Shown here piece by piece: positions 21,345 through 33,989 of a stretch of DNA of 64,000 bases. The notes beneath the pieces were generated by a model that worked only from the letters and a program-made list of their open reading frames with translations, made no database searches and had not been told where the DNA came from. The position numbers were made by a program, and so were the translations under genes. Every line of letters starts with the position of its first letter. The stretch's first letter is position 1. The stretch comes from Cynocephalus volans (Eukaryota > Chordata > Mammalia > Dermoptera > Cynocephalidae): contig NC_084462.1 in NCBI RefSeq assembly GCF_027409185.1, positions 17,273,577 through 17,337,576 of the forward strand. The letters are read 5' to 3'.

Positions 21345-23698
21345 GGGTGTAGTAGTAATTGATTCCTGCAGCCTTATAAAGTGCTTCATACATAAAACTG
21401 ACTGATGCAAAGCAAGAGAAAGGCCTCAGGTACAAAGAACAGTCCTGACCTTAGTCAGCTGTTGAGTCCCACATGTGCCCACATCAGACCTTCTGAATTA
21501 ACAGTCTTCCCTTCCCACACTGCCTCTTAGCCCAACCACTGGGAGGCATCTGTGCATTACCACAGAGTAAGCTATACACAGGCCAGGAGGATGTGAGGAA
21601 GATATTCCCCTACACCCGTGACCTACAAAGTCACCCTCCTGCTGGCTGCACTGGTAGGCCAAGCTAAGGTGGCAGCTGAGCTCCCACTCAGGCCTTCCCA
21701 CATCTGTAGAATGGACTCTGAATGGCAGGCACTGTCTCCCGTTAGTACCAAGCGTGGTGTCCTTCCCACCAGGCAAGGCAAGGCTGCTGTGGCACAGCTG
21801 GAGAGGTGTGTGGGGACCCCCCTGCTGGGAGCAGCCTCTTATCCGCCCACCCCATCTGATCCTCCCCTCACCCCCCAGCTTGGGAAACTACCAGCAGCCT
21901 AGGGCTAGGCCAAGAAATGTGCAGAAAAAGGAAGGTGGCCTCTGCTGTCCTCAGCTCCCCTCCCTCCCCAGTGGTCCCTACTGACCTTCACAAAGCACCT
22001 GGGGGTGAGAGAAGATGAACCATAAAGGAAGCTCCCATCTCAACAACCCCCGTGTCTGCTAGCCACAGGGAAAGGGCCCCATACCCCCATCCAGGCTCCA
22101 GAGGCACAGGTGGCCACCCTCCCCCCACCCTCTCTCCTTACCCCTGCCCTCTTCTTTCCCCTCTTCCTCCCCAACCCCCCTGCCCTCAGCCTCTCACACA
22201 TTACAAGGACCTTGAGACCTTGCTCCAGAAGAGTCTCCACTACAGGAGAATGCCACCAGGAATGTGATCTTATCACTTCCACTCACCCACCCAGAAGTGC
22301 CTGCCAGTAAAGTTCTTTTCAGAAAGTTCATCTTGAATTCTTCGGTGCTAGGATTCTCCTTCATGGCCAGTGTAAGAAGCGTGTGTCTTGCCCACCCTGT
22401 ACATGCAGGCCCCCAGCGACCTGCCCACAATTCTCCCCACAACCTCCACAGTCCTACGGCCAGACAGGTCCCAGGCAGATGAGCAGCCCCAAGGGCTTCC
22501 AAGCTCAACAGTGCCACAATAGGGATGAGACAGAAAAGGCCTTGCAGCCTTCCACCCAAACAGGGGTCACACCTTATGGCTCAAGTGCATCACAGTGTCA
22601 AGAGGGAAGAGTCCTGCAGGCAGCACAGATACACACTCAGCGGCTGAGAACCTCTACAGAGGGATATCCCAAGGAAAACGCAGCCCAAGACCCAGGAATA
22701 CGGGCCAGTGAGCCCACAATCAGTCCCGCCATCCTGGCAGGCTGTGAAGAGGACTCTGTCCTCTTGTCTGGCCAGGAGGGAACTGACCAGCCCCACAGCA
22801 AAACACAGGCAGAATCCACATGGCAGGGGTGGATCCAAGTCCCCACAGCCACCACATCACAGCACCCTGTTCTCCCAATGGCACCAACGTGGCTATTGCT
22901 AGACCAAAAGACCCTGGCTTTCCCTGTGGCCTGTGAATGTGAATCGGCCTATCAGGGAGGATCGCCTAACTGCCGGGTACACACAGAGCCTGCAGCCCCT
23001 CTATCCTGAACCTGCAAGCTGCATGTGGATACAATGGCAGAGATATAATCCTGTATCAGATTGAGGGAAAACCCCTCTGGAGTCAGACAAGTGCCCTGGA
23101 AGGGAGGAATTTCAGAAATCCTGTAGTCCAGTTGGAAACTCCTCTAACATCTCTCCCTGGCCAATGAGAACAGTGGGCTCAAAGGAAGCCTGAGAGGCCA
23201 AGGAGGCTTGGAGGAATTCTGTGTGTTTACCACAAAAGGAACTCAGACCAGTAACACACCCGGGCCCAAGACCCCACAGTGCTCAGGAGAACAGCTCCTG
23301 TTTTCTCCTGAAAACAGAAGCGGCCTAAAAGACTGAGCTGGCAAGTGTGTGGAGGAAGCCAGGGAGGAGGTTTCTGGTTGCCCAAAAGAAGAAAATCCGT
23401 TTAAGAGGGGGATAACCAAAGCAACACAGACCCCTCCCTCTAAAGCCCCAGCTAAAACAGAACACATTCCCCTGGGCCCCTCACCTGCCCTGTGCCCCGC
23501 CCTTCCATCCTCATTGCCACACGGTGTGGAGTACAACACCGGCCGCCCAAACACAAGGAGCAGGGAGTCCATGCAACAAATAGAACAGAGCAGCTTCTAG
23601 CCCTCAGACAGGGCAAGACTCCGTTCACATCACCTCCAGGTATCTTGGTCCCATCTTTGTCTTCCATATCTCACACCACGGGGTACAGACAGGGTCAC

Positions 23699-23767
23699 AG
23701 TGTGTGTGTGTGTGTGTGTGTATGTGTGTGTGTGTATGTGTGTGTGTGTGTATGTGTGTGTGTGTGC
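23699..23767. repeat. (TG)n microsatellite in the SNX8 3' region
   Basis: About 69 bases of TG dinucleotides broken by a few TA steps. Alternating purine-pyrimidine DNA of this kind can form Z-DNA and is length-variable. The reading frames across it are artefacts. Confidence 0.95.
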
Positions 23768-24535
23768 ATGGAGGGAGGAGCATAGGACATTTGATCCCAG
23801 AGGTCAGCCCAAGCCAGGGATCTCAGGGTATTCACTAGCGTGTGTCCCCTAGAAAACCAACTGTTCACAAGACAAGTGTCCTTCTGCCTCAGCAGCTGTC
23901 CCTGCCTCACCTGCTCCATCCTGCTGTCACACACACACCCAGCACAGTGACACCACCCACCCAGGAGAGTCGCTGGCATGGGTTAACAGCCTTCCCCTCC
24001 CCCTGGCTCAGCCGCCTCAGCCACCCCACACCCCCATCCTTCCCGACTGTTCCAGCACCTGCAGGCTCCCCCGCCATACTCCCCCAGTCATCATCTGCTG
24101 TGTGAAAACGATCCTTGCCTCTGCCCCCTGTCTCTGGGGAACAGGAGAAAACCCTTCCAGAAAATCCTAACACTTCTCACTGCCAGGCTACAGGCTACAG
24201 GCCACAGGGCAGGACTGTGGGGAAGGAGAGAGGGTGGGGGCCAGGCAGAGAACAGCGTGGTACAGCAGACCCTGTGCAGTCCATCGCTTCACGGACACCC
24301 CACTGCTTAGACACCTTGGGAGTAACAGAGGCAGGAAGGAGCGATGACCACCCCTCCAGTCCAGCCCACCCAGCCCCAGCCGGGAGTGAGCTCCGCTGCT
24401 TGAGCTGCATCAGCCCTGACCTGGGAGCACCACGAGGTGAGGCAGCCGCCATCTGAAGGGAATTCACCAGGGACACATCGTTTGGAAAGAAGTTTTAGTG
24501 AGGCCGCAGGGAGCTCTCGCCTCGGGCCTCATGCA

Positions 24536-24649
24536 CTAGTGAGGATACACGCCATCCTCCTGCGGGGACCGAGGCGGGGTCAGCACACTGTGTGGTCCAG
24601 CGAAGAGGCAGCTTAGCTTGGGCTTCAACTCATTCCACACCTTGCTCAT
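24536..24649 (-). CDS. SNX8: SNX8 last coding exon
   Basis: The acceptor tctccctcag| is at 24650-24651. The 38 codons run from MSKVWNELKPKLSCLFAGPH to EDGVYPH and the stop at 24536-24538. Phase 0. It forms the extreme C terminus after the BAR helices; its tail TPPRSPQEDG is proline-rich and probably disordered. Confidence 0.95.
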   Translation of the reverse strand: MSKVWNELKPKLSCLFAGPHSVLTPPRSPQEDGVYPH

Positions 24650-27398
24650 CTGAGGGAGAAGAGGAAGAAAACAGGGTAAGCACCTGTTTGGACCTTTGCT
24701 CCATTTTCTGATGCACCAATTCCAATTCTTTGTCCCTCTAGACATCCCATCTAGTGGCAGAGACAGGAGGGATGTCTGGGGTATGTCACCTCCCCCAGGC
24801 TCCTGGTCTGCAAGTCCTAGAAGTAAGGGCAGATCAGCCCCTTCCCATTACATCAGTGGTGGCCTTCACAGAAGAAGCTAAATAAGGAGTGGACCAGAGA
24901 CCAGAGGCCACAGATGGCCCCTCCCTCTGTCTCCTGCATGCAGGACCAAAAGGCCACAAACGTGCTGGACGTAGAATGTTAAGAAACATTATTGTTGACT
25001 CATTTCCAGCACTCTCACTAACAGTTTTGCAGGCACTGGTCTTCTGGATGGCTCAGCAGGTCAAATTCCAAGACAACAGCCATCCACTGAATAAAATGTG
25101 GACAGGAATAAATGGCCACCACTAGCCAAGCACGTTTGTAGCCAGGATGAGGAACAGATACGATGGGCATGAGGAGGTGGGGTGCTGTCAGAGACCAACA
25201 TCGGCAGTTCAGGGGCTCATGTGATGAGAGAAAACACAGTGTGGCCCTGGGAATATGCAGACGAAGTCAAGTCACTGGATCAAAATATGTCCAGTCTCAG
25301 CATTACAAGACTGAGGGATTAGCGAGTCACGTACAATACAGGAATCTCCTAGGTCTAGGGTTGTGATCACAACCTCAAGTGGAACACAACCCCCTACCCC
25401 ACTTGTCATATACTCCCTCATTGATGTCCCCACTGGCCACCCAGGTGTCCAAGCCCAAACCTGCTCTCCTAACATGTCTCCGTGACCTGTAATAGTGAAC
25501 CATGTGTGCAATCACTTACATTTACATCTGTTCCTTCCTCCCCAGCCCCATTAACAGTAGCTCTCAGGGCAGCTCACTCATGCCTGCAGTTCCCAAACTG
25601 TGCCCAAAGGCACTGCAGATGCAGAGCAAACTCACAGGAGTACAATGGAGTATTTCAAATGTTCCAGGGAAGCTCAGCAGTATTTGCCATACACTACATG
25701 AACTACTGCTCTGAAGTTGTTTGGAACTACTTAATAAACGGACTATTAAAAGTTTATTTTGGCCTAGGGCTGCTGTGAAAAAATTACCAAGGCACTGAGA
25801 ACACCAGAAACTCAAGAAAATATGGGAACTTCTCTCAAGCCATCATGATTTCTCACCTAATCTAATGGCCCTCCCATTCCAGAGCTGCCCGGGTGTCCCA
25901 CTGTAGTCCTCCCATCCCAGTTGCCAGGGTGTACCACTAATGCACAGATTCCTGAGTCTCTGCCCCGGAGATTCCAACTTAGTAGGTCTGAGGCAGGCTC
26001 TGCACAGCAGCGTCTGCATTGTAAACAAACAGGTGGTTCTGGAATGACTGGTTCTAGACCAGGGTGCAGACTGGCCGCTGACCTGGTCAGTTCCAATTAC
26101 TTCTTGAATGGTTTGACAATCTCCATCTTCTACCCCTTTAACCTGTCCCCTCAAACTGTTGCCAGTGACCTTTCTAAACTTCAGGTCTGAGTTCATGTTA
26201 CATGCTTCTTACGAAAAGCATTCCTGGCCAGCTCCCTAGACTGGACCCCACCCCATCCCCTGGACTCTGTACAAGTCTCTATCAGAACATGAGAAGCCTG
26301 CTCCCCCCCCTCCAACTGGCCTCCCTCTCTGGATTTCCTGAGTCCATATGTTCATTGGTGACAGGGCAGATATAATCCAGCTGCATGCCCAGCACCAGCA
26401 ATAGACCCTGGTCAGTGGCTACCAAGCAGCAATCCCTGCCCACTGAGTCCCCAGGCCGATGTTGGAAAGCTGACAGGGTCATATTTTATAGCATTTCTCA
26501 GATAGGGAGACTGAGCCACCGAGGTCATAAGAGGTGATAAGAGCCGTGGAGCTGGGATGTGAGGTAGGGGTTTACAAATTCCGAGCCTGAGCTCCTCCCA
26601 CTGTGACAAGCAGCTGGAGGTCGCCACAGGCAGATGCTCCCCCTCTTATAAGGGGATTATGGTCCCAGTGCTAACAAGAGGCACCAATGGTCACTTGAAA
26701 AGGAAGGATAGAGAATATTAGAAAGCAGAAGGGTGTGGAGACTACACAGATGCCAGAAAAAGAAGAACTAGACAGTGACCATTTCTGAATTATTTCTTCA
26801 GCCCTGGCCAGACACGTAAGCATCTCAGACTGCTTGGAGACAGACAAACACAGCTGGCTGAGAAGGGTGAACAAAGAGCCAAAAACGTGTGCAGGCTTCT
26901 GCAGCTCTAGACTACTTAGGCCAGGCGAGTGTCGCTGCTGCTTGTGATGTCTCAGGACAAGTCACAGCATTTGATCTCCAAGGCTTAAGGAGCCACCATC
27001 TGGAGGAAGCTGACCAGGGGTTCTAAGAAAAATATCCAATCTATGGTATTCCCTAATTGCTCAGACTTGATTCCCACCATTTCTTCTCTGAAACTTAGGG
27101 TTCAGGAATTCTACATGCTTTACCTCTGACTTCTAGAATTCCTCCAGAAGATAAGAAATTGCTCCTTTATAGTCTCTCTACTCCTCCCACCTCCCTTCCC
27201 CCCCAGGAATCATTAGAACAACTTCACAATTATAATTTTGGCTACATATGAGACTAGCAGATCCAAACAAGAACATGCAGACCCTAACTCCACCAACTCC
27301 TAAATAATTTCTCAAGGTCAGCCAGCTTGTAGGAAGGGCAGCTGGAAAAGAAAGGCGCTGGCCCTTTCCTACAGTGGTAGGAGCAGGGAGGGGCTCAC
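24650..27398 (-). other. SNX8: SNX8 intron 10
   Basis: GT-AG. It contains a hAT-Charlie (MER5/MER20-type) fragment around 25905-26060. Otherwise unique-looking sequence with no recognised exon. Confidence 0.6.
25905..26060. mobile_element. hAT-Charlie-type DNA transposon fragment (MER5/MER20-like)
   Basis: Contains 'agattcctgagtctctgccc' and 'gattccaacttagtaggtct', which resemble the interior of MER5/MER20 elements. The ends are not clear. Confidence 0.45.
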
Positions 27399-27548
27399 CT
27401 CCTTGTGCCCTTGGATCTGAGAGTTCACGAAGGCCCCAAGGATATGGGAGGTGAGGGGCAGGTAGACGTGGATGAGCTGTGTCTCCTGGTGCAGGCAGTA
27501 TAGGGAGAAGTAGTTACGAAGCTCCATCGTCTGAATTGCATTCTCTTG
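27399..27548 (-). CDS. SNX8: SNX8 exon 10
   Basis: The acceptor accttgcag| is at 27549-27550 and the donor AAGGAG|gtgagc has GT at 27397-27398. Exactly 50 codons, from QENAIQTMELRNYFSLYCLH to NSQIQGHKE, phase 0. Distal BAR helix segment. Confidence 0.95.
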
Positions 27549-27937
27549 CTGCAAGGTAAAGAGCCTCCCTGTGAACCTGGCCCAGCAGACGATGGGAGGG
27601 AAGAGCACCAAGGCCCACTATGACGTCCTCCCTGACGTCCTCACTCAGCCTCTTCTGTGTAGTAACCGAGCATTCACAAAGTACCAAGGGAAGAGAGGGC
27701 CAGGACAGAGAGCACCGTGAACGGGGAGGCGTGTCACTTTGGGCAATGGGAGGCAGCTCTACTGCCTCCACTGCACCCCAGTTCTATTCCTGGGCACACG
27801 GGCATGGACATTCCACATGCTCCTGGAGCCAGCCAAGGAGAGCCCACGAGGACAGCTCTGGGTTCCAGCCAGGGCCAGGTGTGGGAAAGACCCCTTCCCA
27901 CCCCACTCACCTACAGCCGCCTTCCTGCATCCCCTAC
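27549..27937 (-). other. SNX8: SNX8 intron 9
   Basis: A 389-base GT-AG intron. No repeat or extra exon was recognised. Confidence 0.75.
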
Positions 27938-28087
27938 CTCCACGATGCGGGACTCCAGCTGCTCCACGGACTCAGGCTCGCGGTTCTGCACGGCAGCACT
28001 CATCATCTGCCTCTTCATCAGGCTGTACTTGTGCAGGGCCCGCTGGTGCTTGTGCAGCACGCCCTTCTCATGCCGTTCGCACAGGTC
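27938..28087 (-). CDS. SNX8: SNX8 exon 9
   Basis: The acceptor cccctgcag| is at 28088-28089 and the donor GTGGAG|gtaggg has GT at 27936-27937. 50 codons, DLCERHEKGVLHKHQRALHK to ESRIVE, phase 0. Highly charged helical BAR segment. Confidence 0.95.
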
Positions 28088-29307
28088 CTGCAGGGGAGCA
28101 AGATGGCACTCACCCACCATTCCCCCACACCCTCAGCAACTGACTGAAAGGGACCCCTCCTACTGGGCCAGCTTTAGATTCCCCTCCACCTCCTGGCAGG
28201 AGAAAGCACTGAAGAGGAGAGAGCAGAGGGGGCTGGAAACCCAGAGTGGCAAGGGGAGGTGCAGACTCATGGCAAACGGCTAAAACTAAATGCTGTTCAT
28301 GCTCCAGTGTGAGAGGCCTTTTCAGAGAAACAGCTTTTCCTCTTCAGAAACAGCCACCCCACACACACCCCCACTTCACACTCAGGAAAATGCTCATGAA
28401 ACAGAGTAGTTCAGGTGTCAGGCCCAGACTCAAACCACAACTCAAACCACAAAGAAGTCCATCAAGCCCAATCTGAAATGCACTGATTTACACAGGGGCT
28501 CACAGCACAGACCACCACCAGGCTCCAAACCAAAAACTCACGTAAATAAACTTAATTTAGAATTGGGAGAAATGTACAGCCCAGAGCACTGGGACGGTTC
28601 TGGACGTCAGACTCTGAATGCTGTCCAATTTCCAGAAAACCAATGTTCCTCTAGTAGAAAAAGAACCAGTCAGCCTCCAAAAGGAAGATACGCTGGCATT
28701 TACCTGAAAATAACCCCAGTCAGAAATACTGCGGGAAATACTAGCCACAGAATCATAGTGCTGGGAACTTAGAGGCCACTTGGCTATCATCTCACTCAGC
28801 AGAAGTCCCTTCTAGAACATTCCCACAAGCACTGGGCCAGCCTTCTTTGAGCTCCTAAGTACAAAGAATTTCTCTGGCCTCACAACGTGATCCACTCCAC
28901 CATGGATACCACAACAGTTAGAAAGCTTCCCCTACTCTAAGCTGAGCTCTGACTTCCCGGAACCTCTACTGACCAGGCCTTCACACACCTAAAGAGAGCT
29001 ATCTCACACACTCACTCACTCACTCACACCACACTCACACACACACAGAGTCTCTCCTACCCAGCTCAACCAACGCCCCCACCCCCATCCCCAACTTTCA
29101 GATCAGGGAAGTCTGTGGGGCCACAGGCCAAAGCGCCCCAGAGCCAGCCAAGAGGAAATGATATGAGTGAGACTATGGAAGGCCCATCATCTCTCCACAA
29201 CCCTGGTTTTTCGACTCTTCTTCCATTCCTCCAGAGTTACACCCTTGAAAGATCATAAGATCATTTTTAAAAGTTCTATCCTTGACCAAGGAGCAGCTAA
29301 GACTCAC
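28088..29307 (-). other. SNX8: SNX8 intron 8
   Basis: 1.2 kb GT-AG intron. It contains a short CACT/CA-rich simple repeat at about 29005-29048. No other feature was recognised. Confidence 0.65.
29005..29048. repeat. CACT/CA-rich simple repeat
   Basis: 'cacacactcactcactcact' is followed by short CA runs. Confidence 0.8.
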
Positions 29308-29376
29308 TTTATAGGACTGGAGCAAATCCAAGAAAAGGTTCAATTTCTCCACCACATCATTCTCTTCCTGTTTTCC
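29308..29376 (-). CDS. SNX8: SNX8 exon 8
   Basis: The acceptor attttctag| is at 29377-29378 and the donor TATAAA|gtgagt has GT at 29306-29307. 23 codons, GKQEENDVVEKLNLFLDLLQ to SYK, phase 0. This small exon is internally continuous with the human BAR sequence. Confidence 0.93.
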
Positions 29377-32300
29377 CTAGAAAATAAGGGGTGAGTTAAC
29401 CAACACAGAACACACACAAGACCCAAAACTCTGCCAGGGAACTCACACCCAACCACAGGATGGGCTGGCTTCCTCCCAGAGAAAAGGCACTCCCCCAGAA
29501 CTACCCAGCCAATCCTGCACAAGAGCCCTCCCTTCCACCCACCAGTCCACCCAATAACAGGCAGAGATGCCCACAAACCCAGCAATTTTGATGGAAACAA
29601 GGGCCTTAGGTCCAGCAAGGACAGATGCCCACCCCTGGTCTAGTTGTTCAACACTGTTGTGTCTTCCTTTTGGCTTTCCAAAGCCAACGTCTCATGCCCA
29701 ACACACACACTGGGAGAGCCAGGCCCCTCAAGCCCCTCCCCAGCAGCTCTGCCCAGAACTGCAGAAAACCTGAGTTTCCATGTGAAGCTGTGAGCTGTGT
29801 CCAAAAGGGGAAACAAATGGGAGCGATCTTGCTGGCAACAAGGGGCGTCACTTCTACTTTAATAAAAGGGGAAAGAAACACAGGCCCAGGAAGTTGGGGA
29901 CAGAAGGGAGGGCAGAGACTGCAGCTACAAGAAGGATACATTACATTAAAGACATGTGTGGAGTTAAGTGAACAAAGACATTCTGGTGGTTCGGCTGACA
30001 CAAGGAGATGAGAAAGGGCCACACCAGAGCAGGCAGGGAGGAGCAGGCAGACACGGGCTCCTCTCTAGCCGCTGCTCACAGCTTTGTGCATGGGCAGCAC
30101 AGTGACAGAGACAAGCCGACAAGCACACAGTGAGTCTGCAGCATGAGGGCAGCCCTGGTAGTGGAATGGACACCCTGGTGATAACAGGGTTAAAAGCCCT
30201 GCTTTTGCAGCCATCCACAGCACCCTGGGGACACGAGTAAGCACCACCAGCCAAACACCACCTAGAGACTGCCCCTGGCCTGCCCAGCGTAGATCCAGTA
30301 GCAGCACTCAGCAGGACACAAGGACAGACCACTGTGCGCACAGACCGACCAGTACGGATCTCAGAGGCACTCTTCGGTATTAAGAGCTGGCACCAAAGCC
30401 CTGGAGATGGCGAGTCATTGAGGGAAGACAGCAGAACAGGCATCACATTATCTCCAGGCCCTGCTCCAGGAGCAACAGACACAGACCTGTGAGGCTCACT
30501 ACAGACCCTCCCAGGGTTGTCACGGCAACAAAGTAGGGACCAAGTAGACAACCAAAGTAGGTGCCCTGGGGACACCCTCCCCAAATGCTGGTACCTTGGT
30601 CATGGCCACAGAACAGCTTGTGATCCTAAGTCACCATGGTTTGAGGAGGACCTCATGGACACAACAGTCCTTCTATAATCTAATCCCCCACCTGTTGCAG
30701 AGAGTGAGAAAGCTCATCCCATAAACTGCACAGTGAACTCAGTGCAAGGGATGTGCTGGCAGGAAGGAGAAGACTGAGAAAACATGAAGAGACAGGGAAG
30801 TTTTGTAGGAACACAAGTACTGGACTGGGAGCAGGGGCTGCCACCACCTCAGGGTATCCTGGAATGCCCCTTCCACCCTCCAGGCCTCAGGCCTGCTGAG
30901 CAAGAAAGTCCCCAGCCACTACTAAGTCCCACACCCACAGCCAACCAAGATTCCAGCTAATGAGGTTCCAGGAAAACAACAAATATGTTCATGGTTTTTA
31001 AAACTCAGAAAGAAAAATGCCAGCTGTTCACAGGTGCACCATCATTCCCACCTGACCAGGTAGAAAGGCATAAGAAAATGGAGGCTTCTTCCCTGGTCCA
31101 GTAGATGGGGGAATTCAAGGGTCCTTCCTGCACATGCTACCAGCCACCAAGCCCCATTTATGGTTCAATGCCACACAAAACCCCAAACCATTAATGTGTG
31201 CACCTTCAACAAAGGCACATGATCCATCACCATAGAGAAAACAGACCCTCTATTTTGATCCTCACTTGTCTTTCTGGGATATAGTTATTTACAGCTCCTT
31301 ATAGCTCTAGAGAGAATAAAACTAGTATAAGTAAAAACAGAGTTAGGAAAAACAATCCTAGAATGTCTTTACTTGTACAACAAGGGTAAAATGGAATTTT
31401 AGCTATATCAGTTGAAAGTCCTGATGGGTTGTTTGATCTAGTTTCATATTAAAACTCTATTAATTTCACTACAACCAAGGACAGTGAGGAATATTCAGGA
31501 AACGTACTTCTCTAGACAATAAATTTCAAAACAGAGTTCATGAAGTATCAAAGAATCACAAAGCTGGGAAGAACCTCAAACTGCAAACTTCTACCAAATC
31601 AGAAGCCTGAACCTTTTCTCACTCTTCAAGGTGGAAACACAGCATCCAAATCTGAATCAGAAAAGACCTTGGAAATCATCTAACTAGTGATTTTCATCCT
31701 GTGCTCTGCAGGATCCCCAGGGATTCTTGGAGTCCCTGCTGGGGGCTACCTACTGAAGAGGGAGCTGAGTGTGGCAGGGGTCTGTGTCCCCACAACTACA
31801 ACCAGAACAGCTTTGCTTTTACATTTTACACACCAAGCTTGGGGAAAAGGTTCAATGGGCTAAAAAAAAAAAAAAAAAAAAAAATTCTTTTAATGATCTA
31901 GTCTAAGCCTCCTGTATTTAATTGATGCAGAAAGTAAGGCCCAGAGACCAAAGTAACTTGAGCAAGGTCACGGCACAGAGTGCAAAGTGCAGAGCAGGCT
32001 GCCCCAGGCCCTACTGCCTTTCTATCCCATCAAGCCTCAGCACCACTTCCTTGGTCCTCTCCACGTTGGAAAGGTGGGCAGTCAGACACGGAATTGGAAG
32101 GGACCCAGTGCCAGTGGAGAGGCACCATCACTGCCCTAAGCTCAGTTTCTAAAGGGAACACACAGGCACAGGGTGCAGAAGAGGAAGAAAACCCAGGGCT
32201 TTCCATTCCAGCAAAGAGATCAAATTCCATCTTTAACATGAAAACATGGGCATCTGAGAGCGCCCAACCTCCAGCATGAAAAGCTCCAACTCCACGACAG

Positions 32301-33049
32301 GTGGATCTACCACCTACCAAGTAACTAAAGAGCTTCACGTTTCAGGAAGGAAGCACAGCCTTAGCAAATACAGTATTTTAATTCATTTAAGAATATCTAC
32401 TAGCAGCTTAAAGACCATTTTCCCAAGAAATAGGCAGCAAGCTTTCACCCTCAAAATTATGTAACATTCTTATAAATAGCACCCACCTAAACCTTTAAAT
32501 TTAATGGTAAACACTGCATCTTCAAATTAATTTCAAATGACTACAAAATTCTTTACGGATTTCTAAAATCAGCTCCAACCTATACAGCAGAAGCACTTCC
32601 TGAGGATAACTGGGTGTCAAGCGTAAAAAGGGCAGGGAGTGTCCTGGGGTGCTGAGAACTTAGTTATTATTCTGATGAGTTAGTTACCGTGTGGCAAATA
32701 CTAGTTGATTCAGAGAGCAAAATGGGAACTATCTGGTCCACCCGGAAGTATCCTTAGAAGTCCAAGATTACATTTTCAAGGACAGATTCTCTCTTCTTAT
32801 CTCAGCAAAGTCAACACTGAAAAGACCAGAACCCGATTTGTTTTTGTTACTGGCAACCATCTCAAAAGTGTAAATGGCTCAGGGGAGCCACCCAGAACAG
32901 ATGGGGACTGGCAGTTCCCACCCAGGGAACAGGTGCTCACTCACTCAAGGCTCAGAACTTTGAAGTCGATCTAAGACAGAGGTGCTCCCTCATGCCAAGG
33001 TATAGAATGTTTTCTGGAACAGGTGCCTGCAGAGAACAAATCCACTCAC
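29377..33049 (-). other. SNX8: SNX8 intron 7
   Basis: 3.7 kb GT-AG intron. It holds an A run at 31862-31884 and a MIR-like stretch around 31900-31995. No exon or young SINE was recognised elsewhere. Confidence 0.6.
31862..31995 (+). repeat. A run followed by a MIR-like fragment
   Basis: About 23 consecutive A bases, then 'gatgcagaaagtaaggccca' and 'ttgagcaaggtcacggcaca', which resemble the MIR core. Confidence 0.55.
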
Positions 33050-33182
33050 CTGTTGTGCAGCCTTGTCGGCGAGCAGTGCAAACTCCACAGACAGGCCTTT
33101 CAGAGCCTGCTTAAGGGACCCCCACGTGCTGCTGTTCAGAGTGGCCCAGGAGGGCAGGGGGGTTGTGTCAGAACCTAAAGCA
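33050..33182 (-). CDS. SNX8: SNX8 exon 7
   Basis: The acceptor cttcccttag| is at 33183-33184 and the donor CAACAG|gtgagt has GT at 33048-33049. The first base T completes Ser (AG|T), then ALGSDTTPLPSWATLNSSTW to DKAAQQ. An in-exon AG eight bases further in (33175-33176) is not the acceptor, because using it breaks the frame. Confidence 0.92.
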
Positions 33183-33828
33183 CTAAGGGAAGCAAAACAC
33201 ACACAGGAGAGGAAACACTCAAGGCCTCGAGCTCACCACGCAGTCGAGGCTAATATCCCCTTTTGCCACAGATTCATGGCCCTAAATACCAAGTCATCCC
33301 ACAGCACCTGCGTGGCTCCTACCCTAGACCCCTCTACTCAAAGAGTGGTCCATGGCAAAACCTGGGAGTCGGTGAGAAAAGTAGGATCTCAGGACCCACC
33401 CCAGACCTACCGAATCAATTCTTCCCAACAAGACCCCAGTGATGTGTGCACATGTAAGTTTAGGCTGCCGAGGAGAGCAGAGTGCTGGCACCAGGTCTGG
33501 TCTCTCCTCTAGCATAAAGGAAGCATTACTAGTCCACGGTCTGTTCTTTCCCAAGTCGAATGAAAATCTAATCCTGACAATGGGAAAACTTGGAAATTGA
33601 CAAATTTACTTGTATTCAGGAATCCACATTTCTCTGCCTAAATTCTCCACCTTTTTTCTTCTAAATATTATACCCATTTGCCTGACCCATTTTCTTCCCC
33701 TTTTGGAGTGAAACAGGTCAAGATGACGGTTATTACAGTAAACACACTTTCTGCTCCAAGCCCGCCACCGGTCTAAAGATTTCCTCCCCACCCAACTCAC
33801 CCCTACAGAATTTGAAAGGGTCACCTGC
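33183..33828 (-). other. SNX8: SNX8 intron 6, apparent GC-AG intron
   Basis: On the minus strand the upstream exon ends GAGTTAAG and the intron starts gcaggtgacc. Only the GC donor restores the frame and the conserved KELSALGSDTT junction. The nearby GT five bases downstream shifts the frame. The acceptor is a normal AG. Confidence 0.75.
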
Positions 33829-33989
33829 CTTAACTCCTTCCCAAATATAAGAAGATCTGCAGCATTGTCGATGGCCCTCGACGCAATCCGCTCAGCTCTA
33901 TCGCGAAGCTTATAAAAGCTATTGTAGATATTTCGAATCAGCTCCCGGCTAACAGCAAATTGAGTCTGGATGTCAGCTGGGAGGAAGTC
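33829..33989 (-). CDS. SNX8: SNX8 exon 6
   Basis: The acceptor tctggcag| is at 33990-33991; the donor is GC (33827-33828). 161 bases encode DFLPADIQTQFAVSRELIRN to IFGKEL plus two bases. Start of the main BAR helices, with the conserved RAERIASRAIDNAADLLIFG. Confidence 0.93.

Larger units (their letters stand above)
21270..24535 (-). other. SNX8: Probable SNX8 3'UTR
   Basis: No conserved exon follows the SNX8 stop. Two minus-strand AATAAA signals occur at 21339-21344 and 21291-21296 (plus TTTATT), about 3.2 kb downstream. A 3'UTR of about 3.2 kb is in keeping with my recollection of a long human SNX8 message. It contains a (TG)n microsatellite at 23699-23767. The length is inferred, and nearer poly(A) sites are possible. 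Confidence 0.55.

Noticed and set aside
22383-23009. 208-codon plus-strand frame antisense to SNX8.
   Set aside because: No start context, domain or codon pattern to support it; it lies in the probable SNX8 3'UTR. A long chance frame cannot be excluded but is not supported.
23492-23785. 97-codon frame with Val-Cys repeats.
   Set aside because: It is the translation of the (TG)n tract in the SNX8 3' region.
29964-30584. 206-codon minus-strand frame in SNX8 intron 7.
   Set aside because: Composition rich in Cys/Ser/Pro without recognisable domain; no splice sites join it in frame to SNX8 exons.
33048-33184. Acceptor at 33175-33176 for SNX8 exon 7.
   Set aside because: Using that AG removes eight bases and breaks the reading frame; the AG at 33183-33184 gives the conserved junction.
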